DNA from: Primulina eburnea
Lineage: Eukaryota; Streptophyta; Magnoliopsida; Lamiales; Gesneriaceae
Assembly (NCBI RefSeq): GCF_022965805.1
Contig: NC_133101.1
Span: forward strand, 16,897,054 to 16,961,053
Reading direction: 5' to 3'
Length of the DNA stretch: 64,000 nt
The notes beneath the pieces were generated by a model that saw nothing but the letters and a program-made list of their open reading frames with translations, ran no database searches and was not told the DNA's origin. Made by a program: the position numbers and the translations under genes. How positions within the stretch are numbered: the stretch's first letter is position 1; every line of letters begins with the position of its first letter. Of this stretch, positions 22,856-32,768 are shown piece by piece.

Positions 22856-24957
22856 TGTGGGGACCCGGACACTAATCATCTTCTTAATCATCTTTGGGGT
22901 TTAATTATCAATAAGATAAACAGGGTCTAAAATTTTTCTTTTAAAATGCGGAAGGTAATGGAATCAATCTATTATACAAACTGGTACAATAATACAAATC
23001 TTGTATAATATGCATCTAGTTCAACTAGGTTCAACTACTATAATCAAGTAATAAAACCTATCTACATCCAAGTCCGTGATCACCACTCTAATCTCGATCT
23101 CTCTTTGTCTTCTGGACCCTGATCCTGCCCCACCTGTTGTCATGCACACATACAAAACAAGACAACAGCCGGATAACTCCGTTGAGATATAAATATCCCA
23201 GTATAAACAATGTATACATGCAATCATATAAAACATAAAAATATGAATTATATCTTATCACATGTAGCATAATCAAACAACATGTATCAATACCAGTCTG
23301 TAAATATAACATGAATCGTGATCTACGAAACATAAATTAATACGGATCTGTAAATCAAACTCTAGTCTTAATCTCTAAGACTCGACTCATCTCTCATTCT
23401 AATCTAGGGATCTCGATCTAAGTTAGACTTTTGGTATGCTGTATCGAGTGTCTACAATAGACGTCGATCTACATCTAAGCTCATCGATACACCGTAAGTC
23501 TAGGGTCTGAGCAGTTCTGACAAAGACTTAGACTTGGGCATGCTATATCGAGTGTCTACAATAGAAGTCGATCTACATCTAAGCTCATCGATATACCACA
23601 AGTCTAGGGTCTGAGCAGTTCTGACAAAGACTTGGCGGTTCTGCCCTAGCTAGGCTGATCTGTCCTAGACTCAAACTCTGGCTCTGCTATAATTCAATAA
23701 ATTAAGCATATCAATCTGATAATTGCATATATCAATGCAATAAAATAAAGTATGTGATTTTGGGAAACTCAAGTCAAACCTATCTCAAGTTGTGCAATCC
23801 CGAATCAACATTTATTTATACCTTTGTCTTCCCGGTCTGACGAAGACGAAGTCTTGTATTCTGATATGTCCATACCCAATCTGGCAATTACAATCGTATA
23901 AATACAATATCAGTCTATAACTCAATTCAATATCTGTTCTGATCAATACTCAATTCAGTATATAATCTGATCCATATCTGAACAAGATACAATCTAATTC
24001 ATATCAACGATATCACGATACAACGAGATCATTACTGAATCTGATCACTCTAAATCAACTGATATTTCGACGGCATAACAATACAATCTGAATAACCCCG
24101 TCAATCTGAACATCACAGATATCATACCAGACTTCATAATCAGTATCATTTCAACTCATAATCTGAATAATACTACCAATCTGATATCGAGTCTCGCTCA
24201 AATCTACTATGAAAATCATAAAAATTGCATAAACAATCTATTTGTCAATCTGACTTCAATTATACAATGTCTACTGTAGCAAAAACGCCATATCTGATTC
24301 ATATTCAATTCTGACAATATCATAATTTCAAATCATGTCTAAACGTAATAAAACTTACGTCCAGTTGTAGCTGTCGTCGCTAGGAACTCAGTACTGAAGT
24401 CAGATTTAAAAACAGACGGATGGATTTCTCGTAAGATTCAATTTATACCAGCGTTTCCCTTCGTTTCCATTTTATTTCTTCCTTCTGAAGAAAGAACCGT
24501 AGCTATATATATATATATGCACTTACCGTGCATGTTTACAAAACGTGGCACATTTCATGTTTTCCAGGTGGCGCTCGGGCGGTCGAAAAGTGCCGCTCGA
24601 GCGCGGAACTTTCTGCCCGGATATTAGCTTATTATCCATTGGCGCTCGGGCGGTAAATCTTTACCGCTCGGGCGTGGAATTTTCTGTCGAGATACTCGGC
24701 TGAACATCTCCTGGCGCTCGGGCGGTAATATTCTACCGCTCGGGCGCCAAACATTCTGTCCAAAAAGTCAAATTGGCGCTCGGGCGGTTCTTTTCTACCG
24801 CTCGGACGCGAGATGTTCGGCCTAGCATCTTGAGATGTTCGGTTTAACATCTTGGCTTAAAATAAACCAACGCCGGCTTCGTCATTTGAGTTCCTATAAC
24901 CTCAATTCTGTCAATTAATCATCGTCTGATTATATCAATTAAATCTTGGGCATTACA
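22856..24957 (-). mobile_element. Element F: solo LTR of the element H family
   Basis: It begins TGTGGGGACCCGGACACTAA and ends TCTTGGGCATTACA, 2102 bp, with TSD TTATT (22851-22855 and 24958-24962). It is related along its length to the LTRs of element H (same ends, same CACACATACAAA and CAGCCGGATAACTCC blocks) but more diverged. On the minus strand U3 carries a GC-rich cassette array (24570-24810) followed by the TATA run TATATATATATATAT (24504-24518). A solo LTR arises by recombination between two LTRs, removing the genes. Confidence 0.9.
24570..24810 (-). promoter_or_regulatory. Four-unit GC palindrome cassette array in the U3 of element F
   Basis: Units lie at 24570-24606, 24641-24674, 24713-24748 and 24775-24810. 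Each pairs GGCGCTCGGGCGGT with an ACCGCTCGGGCG-type partner across about 6 bases, an imperfect hairpin. On the minus strand the array lies ~50-300 bp upstream of the TATA run. The core CGCTCGGGCGGT also occurs in the unrelated Athila-type element I. Confidence 0.75.
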
Positions 24958-25143
24958 TTATTAAATGTAATTTTTAATTAAATTTATTTGACAATATAAA
25001 TTTTAATAATAATAATAATAATTTTGTAAGTGATTCTTTAAAATTAATCCAATATAAAATATATATTTTAATATATGTGTAAGAAACTCATAATTAAATT
25101 TTGTTATGATTGTATACATTATGTCATAGTTTTCGGTGCAGAC

Positions 25144-26520
25144 ATGGATACTGTGAGGGCCTTACTTTACGCAGGTGGCTATGTCATTATTGAAGATGGT
25201 AGGGTTGGATATAGTATCCCTGCGATCAGGCCCATTAAAATCCCTTGATCTGCTAAATTTTCCCAACTGGTGAATTATGTGCATCGCAAGCTGGAGATCG
25301 ACCCATCAAAATTCTGCATCAAATTGTCAACGAAATATTGTTATAGCTCGTTGTCTCATTACATTGAAGAGCATGTCTATATCACAGATGATGATAGTCT
25401 ACAATTTATGTTTGAGTTTCCGACACTGGATTGCATGTACTTGTATGTTGATTCATCGCCATTGTTACAGAACGTAAGTGATTATGATTTTGATGCAGTC
25501 ATGCCGGTAATAACACAAGGTTTGGGAACAATAGGTTTAAATGAAGCGGGACCTTCTATGTATCACGTCGATGAACAGTCAGCTCAGACATACTCTGGGA
25601 TCGACACAAGTCCTTGGGATCACTGTATCACGGCTTACACTGAAGAAGACTATGCATGAGGGATGAATAGAACACGAGAATGTAATTTTACCTCAGGGGG
25701 TTGGGATCATCATATCATGGTTCCATCTGGAGTTGATGTCGCATGGTGTTCTAGTAGAACAGGCCAATTGGATTTAAATTCATGGGCTGATGAAGAAATT
25801 ACCACAAATGTTAGACATTTTGATAGTTCTACTGGGTCTGCAAATATTCCCACCCCAATTACAGAACACATGGCTGAGCAAGATGATTTATTTGGGGATA
25901 TTTCGCATCATGTCATGAATAGCGATGATGATTTGTATACTACATCTATTGACAGAGAAGATGATGATCATGTTGACAATGCAAATGAAGTGACATCGAC
26001 ACGCGTGTTGATGTCTGGAGCAACAATGACATAGAACATTCCTATTGCACCGGAGCAACAATTACATGAAATTCCCCAATTTTTCAATGAAGTCTATGTC
26101 GAAAAAATTCCAGATTCTTTGGTATTCCTTCTGAATCACACACAAACTTTTACAATCCTGAAAGGCCAGAGCTCGGTGTAAAAATGGTTTTTAAGAGAAA
26201 AAAATATTTAATAGCTTCAGTGAAGGATTTTTCTGTTCGGGTTTTGAGAATTGAATATATCGTTGTTCAAAGTTCTTCGACAATTTGGAAGGTCAAATGC
26301 AAGAACTGGTTCGAAGGTGGCAATTGTGGGTGGGGACTTTGAGCATCGTTGAAAAAATGTTTAGGCTACTCCATGATCACAAAATATGGTGATGATCACA
26401 CATGGATGTCTACCCAAGTCGGTATAGATCACCACAACCTTGACGTAAACATGATAGCCAATACACTTTTTGAAATCGTGCGTTGTGATCCTGCATACGA
26501 GATCAAAGATGTGCATGTCT
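25144..26520 (+). pseudogene. MURA-like transposase N-terminal region of element C (decayed)
   Basis: The frame starts MDTVRALLYAGGYVIIEDG at 25144 and continues with in-frame stops at 25246, 25657 and 26032, a frame change near 26155 and another stop near 26339. The first third resembles plant MULE transposase N-termini (DSLQFMFEFPTLDCMYLYVD). A long acidic linker follows. From ~26170 comes the MuDR-type zinc-finger DNA-binding region (VRVLRIEYIVVQSSSTIWKV, CKNWFEGGNCGWGL, DDHTWMSTQV), where the usual HTC is HTW. Homology ends near 26510, well before the catalytic DDE domain. It should have bound the TIRs; it cannot be functional now. Confidence 0.78.
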
Positions 26521-26969
26521 TTATCCTCTTCAGTGCTTTGATCATTAATCATATTATTTAGGCAATGGTCTAGCAAAGCGGTCAGATAAAGATGTGCACC
26601 TTTAATCTGAGAAGATGTAGGCGTAAAACCTAACCAATAAGCGCATCGCTGTTGTAAAGTATGTTTGTTGTACGTGGTATCTACACCAGTGATGGGCATG
26701 CCATCAATATTCCACCCCCAAATATGGGCAATGTCATGTAGGGTGATTGTTTCCTCGCCGACTGTCAGGTGAAATGTGTGTGTCTCACGACGCCATCTCT
26801 CAACAATGGCTGTAAGCAAATGATTATCATAATTTTTAATAAGACCACACTGAATGACACCATAGAAGTCCATGCGTCCTAGACATAGACTGACACAGAG
26901 GTGAATCCCAGCATTAAGCAATCTCCAAAAACATTTGTCAGACCGACGTGGCGGAATTAGTTCATCCAT
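26361..26969 (-). CDS. Plant mobile domain (PMD, MAIN/MAIL-like) fragment inside element C
   Basis: A 202-codon frame on the minus strand. Residues ~1-130 match the plant mobile domain pattern: PPRRSDKCFWRLLNAG, AIVERWRRETHTFHL, VGEETITLHDIAHIWGWNID, GMPITGVD. After about residue 145 the frame runs into sequence antisense to the MURA remnant and is probably not native. PMD proteins include host genes (MAIN, MAIL1, PP7-long) and transposon-carried copies. The C-terminal half of the domain is missing. It faces the MURA fragment tail to tail, which suggests a deletion or inversion joined them near 26510-26560. Confidence 0.75.
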   Translation of the reverse strand: MDELIPPRRSDKCFWRLLNAGIHLCVSLCLGRMDFYGVIQCGLIKNYDNHLLTAIVERWRRETHTFHLTVGEETITLHDIAHIWGWNIDGMPITGVDTTYNKHTLQQRCAYWLGFTPTSSQIKGAHLYLTALLDHCLNNMINDQSTEEDKDMHIFDLVCRITTHDFKKCIGYHVYVKVVVIYTDLGRHPCVIITIFCDHGVA

Positions 26970-27494
26970 GTTTTCAGCATTGATATTATTTTATATGTGT
27001 CTAGCCCGCAAATATAACACATTATCCATATTTTCAGTCATGTTGCAAACAAAAAATCATTAGTTAACAAATATTATATTTTTCATCAACAAAAAATTAT
27101 TATTCAACAAATATTATATTTTTATAGTAAACGAAATTTATTTGCAATTTTCGGCTGTAAAAAATAAAACATATTACCGTAAATGATTATATTGTCTTTT
27201 CTAAATAATAGTAACATATAGTATTTTGTTAGTATGATAATAGTCTTAAAAAAAATTAACGAATAATAAATAATTACTAAAAAAATTTAATTTTGTTATT
27301 ATTATTACATTTAAGCTAATATTATTATTTTTTCAATAAAAAAATTTTATTTGTTAGATTGTAGTAAAGAAAATTCAAAAAATTTTAAATTTCATTTAAG
27401 TATTACAAGTGAAAATCAGTATACCCAACCAAGTATTAATTAAATTTTAATTGTATAAATTATTGATACACGTGCAGACAGTAAACGTTGAATA
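26970..27494. other. AT-rich spacer in element C, no gene seen
   Basis: No supported gene. Very AT-rich, with many A- and T-runs, between the PMD fragment and the right TIR. Confidence 0.6.
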
Positions 27495-28999
27495 TTTTTT
27501 CATACAAATATATATATATAAAAAAATTGCTACAAGTTGTATTATTCATATGCAATGTATATATTTATTACGAGCTATTAATAAAAAAATTTGACTTGCA
27601 ATTATACAAATTATCAGTCAATACATTTTATAACATAAATTTGACCCGACATCGTATCATGTACAAAGATTGTGCAAGAAGACGTTAAAACGTGATTTTC
27701 GGTGCAGTGAGTGACAGAATATACTAGTTTTATAAACGTTTTCAATTTGCAACATTTTTATAATTATTTTTTTAATTTATAATATTTTTTTAAAAAAAAA
27801 GCCCTCACATCATCGCAGAAAAACAGTGGTAACACCAAAATATTTTACATAAATAAGTAAATTAAATATTTTAAAAAGTAAAATATATTGGACATAGGAA
27901 AATTTATATTATTCATATATTATATTACTCGTACACAGTGTGTATGCTTCACTTCATTAGTACTTGAAACATCTATGACTGTATGGCTTATACAGTAATG
28001 TTTTAATTTGAATTGCATGTATTAAAAATTCACTTAAGCAAAAGCACGTTCTTTTTTAAAAAAATATTCTAGTCTGTTATCTTCTCCAACCAAACGAACT
28101 CTTAGTCAAACCATGGAATTATACTAAATTTTCTAATATGTATCATATTTAAATTGTAGGAAAATTATGGAGATATAATTTTTCCTTTTTATATTTTATA
28201 TAAAAATATGTAAAAAAAAAAAACTGCTTACAAATTTATTGGCAGTTATGATATTAAAAAGAACTTACATTTCCGAACATATCATGTTTAATTTTCACTT
28301 ATATATTTTTAAAACAATTTAATATAAGATGCACGAGTTTAAAACAGTTCAATAATAAATATAATGAACAAAAATAACAATGTTACCTCTTAAGATTTGT
28401 CTGTATGAAATAAATGATTAATCAACGAACAATATAATAACCTGTCAATGTTAAACATTCTTTCAAAAAATACAAATAAAACAATATTAATTCAACAATA
28501 ATAAAATAAAATAATACTTAACAAGTCTCGATAACAAAAAATTATGAGCCTAACAAACCGACGAGAATTATTTCCAACAAACGAAAATATTGACGTTTCG
28601 CAAAATAAAAATACCGAAGATGGAAGAATATGTCACCGATGATCCAAAAAAATGAAATGTTGAGGACTACCAACAAATCGCCAAATGAAAATACCGAATG
28701 GAATGATCGGGAAGGTGCAAATAAATTGCCGAAGAAATACCGAATGGAATGGGAGGGTGCAACAAATAAATAGAGGGGAAGAGTTTTCAGAATCCGTGAC
28801 CTCCTGCCACGGGCAAGAGGTCATGGATTCAATGAATCCGTGACTCTCTTCTTTCATTTTCTTTTTAATTTTTTTTTAAAATTTTTAAGTGTGAATCAAG
28901 TGCAGTGGAATGCGGATTGTATTAGTTTGGTAAACCCTTTCATTTTGCAGCATTTTTATAATGATTTTTTTAATTTATAATATTTTTAAAAAAAGCCCC
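27495..28999 (-). repeat. Right terminal inverted repeat of element C (uninterrupted)
   Basis: About 1.5 kb, inverted relative to the left arm and free of the LTR and LINE insertions. It serves as an empty-site reference for both. It contains the inner terminus copy near 27700-27803 and an extra ~120-bp block (about 28735-28865) absent from the left arm. It ends in AAAAAAGCCCC, followed by the TSD GGGAAGTTT. Confidence 0.88.
28791..28846. repeat. Hairpin block present only in the right TIR
   Basis: GAATCCGTGACCTC and GAGGTCATGGATTC form a 14-bp inverted repeat with one mismatch around a ~14-base loop. A further GAATCCGTGAC copy follows. Left-arm sequence skips this block. Confidence 0.65.
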
Positions 29000-29008
29000 G
29001 GGAAGTTT

Positions 29009-30225
29009 ACCATACCATTATATAATATTTTTGTGTTTTTCGGAAAAGGCATTATGTAATTAATTTTATATTGAGTTTAAAAGTAGTTAATTAGTTCAAA
29101 TTCAAATCCATATGATTGAATTTAATTGCAAGATTAGCTTTTACAAAAGTATAATTTCATTTGATCTAACCAATACATTTGGTTTGAAATTTATTTATTT
29201 ATTTTTATTGTAATTTAAATAAAGGTGTTGGAAATATTTTATCCAGAGTTATATTTTGTAAGAAGTTTTAGGGATTTATAAGTGTCAATATTTTATTGAA
29301 AAAAATTATATTTTTGGTTTTGTAATTTTGCCACTTTGTGAGTTTGGTTTTCTATGTAATTAATTTTAGTTTTAGTTTTAAATCTTCTGATTTTTGGAAA
29401 TTGTAATTTTTTTTTAATTTGATGTGAGATTACCCACATCAACATTATGGTTAGTTCCACATCAGCGCCACACAGGAAAAGAAATAAAATTTTCAAAAAA
29501 AGAACGACAATAGACTAAAACTAAAATTTGACGACATAAAAAATTTAAAAAACACCTTTTCCTATTTTATTTTTATAAATAAGATGTCTAGATAAAGTTA
29601 AATTACGCTATGATTGACGATAATGTTTTATCTGAATATTCTTCTTCAGGCCCGTGTTAGAGAGTTAAACCTTTCATAGTCCATCATTATCTGGGCCTTC
29701 AGCCCCGAAAATATTGTGGGCCATGGTCACAAACACTAGCCCAATAAATCTTGTCTTTTCCACCATTAGTGGCCCAACTCTGCAACTCCTTTATCTGTAT
29801 GGTTTCAGTGAGTTTTGATTGGTTTAAAAAAGGTGATATGTTTAATATCAAAAAGACAATTTTTATTGTCTTAATTATGAAAAAGAATATGAATCAAAAG
29901 GTAGTTTTGGATGTATTTTGGATTTCATTACTGAATTTTAGAACAACAGTTTCGGGATATAATTCAATTTCTGGAGACAATTTTATTCTTTCTTTCAGTG
30001 GGAGGTTGCAACTTTCTTTCAGACGAGTTGCAATTAGCTGTCAAACAGTTTATTTTGATATTTATAAGGTTTTTAAAATATTCTATAAAATATTTTTCGT
30101 AGTTTATAGATGAATTTAAAGAACTTATCAAATATCAACTCACAAAAAACACATTCTTACAAGTCGTAAAGTAAAAAAAATCTAAGTAAAAGCCATTTTG
30201 CTACACAAGTGTTGGGGCCAGTTTA
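29009..30225. other. Unannotated AT-rich sequence right of element C
   Basis: I see no convincing gene or element. Open frames such as 29751-30113 have no recognisable domain and AT-rich composition like the surroundings. There is an AT-rich stretch with long T and A runs near 29390-29520. Confidence 0.5.
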
Positions 30226-30573
30226 TTATATATACTAGTGTACCGACGCACACGTTGCGTACTTGTATAATATTTTTTATAAATCATTTAATTTATATTT
30301 AAATGAGGATCAAAATATAATTATAAAAAATAGTGAGGGACTATACTGTAATTTTGATAATATAAATTAAAAAATAAATTGAAAAATAAAAGAATAAAAA
30401 AAGTATTCAATAAAATTGAACCTATAACCTAAACCCTAAGAAACAATGACTATATCCACTGAACTATATATAACTTGCATTAAAATTTTAACATTTTATT
30501 AATATATATAATTATTAAAACAGACCATGACAACAAAGTTAGTTATTCTAAGTGTCTCAATCTTACTAAAATA

Positions 30574-30639
<66 letters not shown>

Positions 30640-30640
30640 A
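30226..30640. repeat. Possible small transposon end and TA microsatellite
   Basis: The start, TATATACTAGTGTACCGACG followed by CACACGTTGCGTAC, resembles a type of short AT-rich plant repeat ending in a GC hairpin. I could not define its other end. A pure TA run fills about 30575-30637. Confidence 0.35.
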
Positions 30641-30814
30641 CTTATTGAGTTCAATAATAGAGTCAAATTCAAATTCCATTTGATTGAATTTAAATATAAG
30701 GTTAGCTTCTCACAAAGATATAATAATTTGAAATTAAACAAAATTTCTGTTAGATTCGATTTCAAATAAATGCAAACATGTGTTGATAAAATTGAGCACA
30801 TACCATAAAACTTT

Positions 30815-31624
30815 TGCTAGGATTGGGGATGAGTTTAGAGGAGGGCAAACAAATATTTTAAAATATTTTCAAAATTTTTGAGATTATTGAGTTGACTTAC
30901 AAGTTCAATAATTTTTTTTGACTTCGAAATGATAAAAAAAACTATATAAGTGTGGAAATAATTTTTCTATTAACCAAACTAATAAAGTAAATAAAGGCAC
31001 AAAGTAAACATAGAGATGAAACAATTTGTTTATGAAAGTTCGAAGACTAAGTTTCCATGTCTTATCTTTTTTTTTTTTTTTTTACTAAAAGATTTGGTCA
31101 TTACAATCTTTGTACAAACCCAATTCAGTCCAGTTCAACAACTTTTTTTGAGTTGAAACTTCTAGTACACCACTATTTTCGATTTGTTCAACAACTTTTT
31201 TTGATAGAGAACAATCACAAATTTTTTCAATATAAATCTTTTCTAAAAAGAAGAGCGTGAATAGATAACATAAAATAATCAACAATTGATACGATAAAAC
31301 TATGAAGAGTGTGCTTATAATGAAGCTGAATAATGTTTGAATGCTTGAATTCTTTTTGTCTGTCGGAAATGCAGCCACCTTGCCATTTGAGCTTGATCTC
31401 CTGTTTATAGGTGAAGCCTTCCAACGTTAATAAATATAGCCGGTTGGGGCAGATGTACCATTGAATCGGAGAATACAATACAACGTATCTTTGTCTTTCT
31501 CTTTAAATAGTACAGATAATGCATATCTTATTTCCACTACCCTGAAGAGGAAACAAGTTTGATTTCTGTGACCATCTTGGTTTCTTGTGCCAGATAGATT
31601 TACATGCACTATGATGGATAATTA
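30815..31624 (-). mobile_element. Copia (SIRE-like) LTR fragment, minus orientation
   Basis: It begins TGCTAGGATTGGGGATGAGT, then TTAGAGGAGGG. This is the reverse complement of the 3' end of the neighbouring plus-strand copia LTR (CCTCCTCTAAA...CCTAGC). A T17 run lies near 31067-31083. The far end and TSD could not be set. It may be cut off by the LTR that starts near 31625. Confidence 0.5.
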
Positions 31625-32608
31625 TGTTTTGGCAAGTTTATAAAAAAAATTATCTAAGTCGAATTGGTGCGGAATAATCAGAATGTAAAAATTGGTGAAG
31701 TATAAAAATTGGCAAGATGTCTTAACAATGAACTCGGAAGTGTATGATTTTCAAGTCTACCGATTATTTGAAGTCTGCTGATTCCTAGTCAACAACTCTT
31801 TTATCCAAACCGATATTTTCCTCAATTATCCAAACATTCAGATTAGCAATAAGATAACTTCGGAGAATAGTTTTGGGGTAAAAGACAACACTACAGAAGC
31901 CGTTATAGAGCAAGAATCTCACGCATTCACTGACTATACCATTTCAAGAAACCTATCTTTGAAAGTTTGATAATCTCCTATAAATATGATTGACATTTGA
32001 ACATATAATATCTGAAAAATTCATTGCATGCATTCACATAAAATTTCTGCCGATTTTCAATGTTCCTCGTCGAAGTGCATCTAAGATGAATTCTACACTA
32101 CCACATATTTGTTATATATGATCAATTGAGGATCATTTGTGTGTGTTAGAATTTATTCTAAACTAATTGTAATTGTGAGAAGAGTCGTTCTGCACAAATT
32201 GTTTAAATTTGATAGACTAGGAGTTTCGGTTGACGAAAATGTATAAAGTCAAATCTGAAGCTTGTAGTTGCAAATTGATTATAATCACCAAAGCATTCTA
32301 GTGAAAATTATTCTAGAAATAGAATAAGGGGAGACATATAAAGAATGCATCATCTTTGAACTTCCATAAACAATTTACTGCCTCAAAACTTTAGGGCTTT
32401 ATATACTATGCTGATTATTGCTTAATTAAATGTCATTTTGGTTTAACTGAGATCACGAGTCTATTTCTGCGCATCAACATTACCTTGCCGACTTTTATAT
32501 CTGTCGAGTTGATATATTGACTGTGTTTTGTTAACCCAAGTCAATCAACCAAAATTTTCATTAGGTGTTCATTTACCCCCTCCTCTAAAAACCTAGCATA
32601 TCCAAACA
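31625..32608 (+). mobile_element. Copia (SIRE-like) 5' LTR
   Basis: It runs from TGTTTTGGCAAG to CATATCCAAACA, about 984 bp. The ends form a short inverted repeat (TGTTT.GG / CC.AAACA). The 3' boundary is firm because a PBS follows three bases later. The 5' boundary is inferred from the inverted repeat, and no TSD partner is in the window. Confidence 0.6.
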
Positions 32609-32610
32609 AG

Positions 32611-32622
32611 TGGTATCAGAGC
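32611..32622 (+). other. Copia primer-binding site
   Basis: TGGTATCAGAGC, complementary to initiator tRNA-Met, directly after the copia LTR. Confidence 0.92.
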
Positions 32623-32689
32623 GGTTTATCTTGACCTCTGAACCTGCATACTAAAACAACCTCATTCAACAAAATTTCCATGTTTTCCA

Positions 32690-32768
32690 AATAAGAGTTT
32701 GATGGTTGGATGATAAGAAAGAAAATCTTGTAGCACAACATGATGATATATGGTACATCATTACTTAT
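32690..32768 (+). pseudogene. gag: Copia gag N-terminal fragment, interrupted by element H
   Basis: The frame reads KKENLVAQHDDIWYIIT, the start of a SIRE/Tork-like copia gag, up to 32768. Element H then intervenes with TSD CTTAT. The same frame resumes after element H at 52512-52544 (RPTKITKVYIE) and stops where another LTR starts at 52545. Both halves are too short to be functional. Confidence 0.7.

Larger units (their letters stand above)
13946..28999. mobile_element. Element C: ~15 kb Mutator-like element with long TIRs, invaded by three elements
   Basis: The ends are GGCTTTTTTAAAA (13946) and, on the opposite strand, GGGGCTTTTTTTAAAA (28999). They are flanked by the 9-bp direct repeat GGGAAGTTT at 13937-13945 and 29000-29008. 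Nine-base TSDs and long inverted arms are the mark of Mutator superfamily elements. After removing a copia solo LTR, a LINE and a gypsy solo LTR the element is about 6.6 kb. Its core has a decayed MURA N-terminal region (25144-26520) and an antisense plant-mobile-domain fragment (26969-26361). No catalytic DDE domain is visible, so this copy cannot move by itself. Confidence 0.85.

Noticed and set aside
24570..24810. CRISPR-like array of repeats and spacers
   Set aside because: Repeat spacing is irregular, units are themselves palindrome pairs in an LTR U3, there are no cas genes, and this is a plant genome.
25277..25477. Second open frame over the MURA remnant
   Set aside because: It is a different frame of the same strand, without the conserved motifs.
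21371..27803. A separate smaller Mutator-like element nested inside element C
   Set aside because: The flanks of the inner ends are inverted copies rather than a direct 9-bp duplication, so a later independent insertion is not supported.
29751..30113. Possible small gene of 120 codons
   Set aside because: Biased AT-rich composition, no domain and no neighbouring promoter or splice features; more likely chance.
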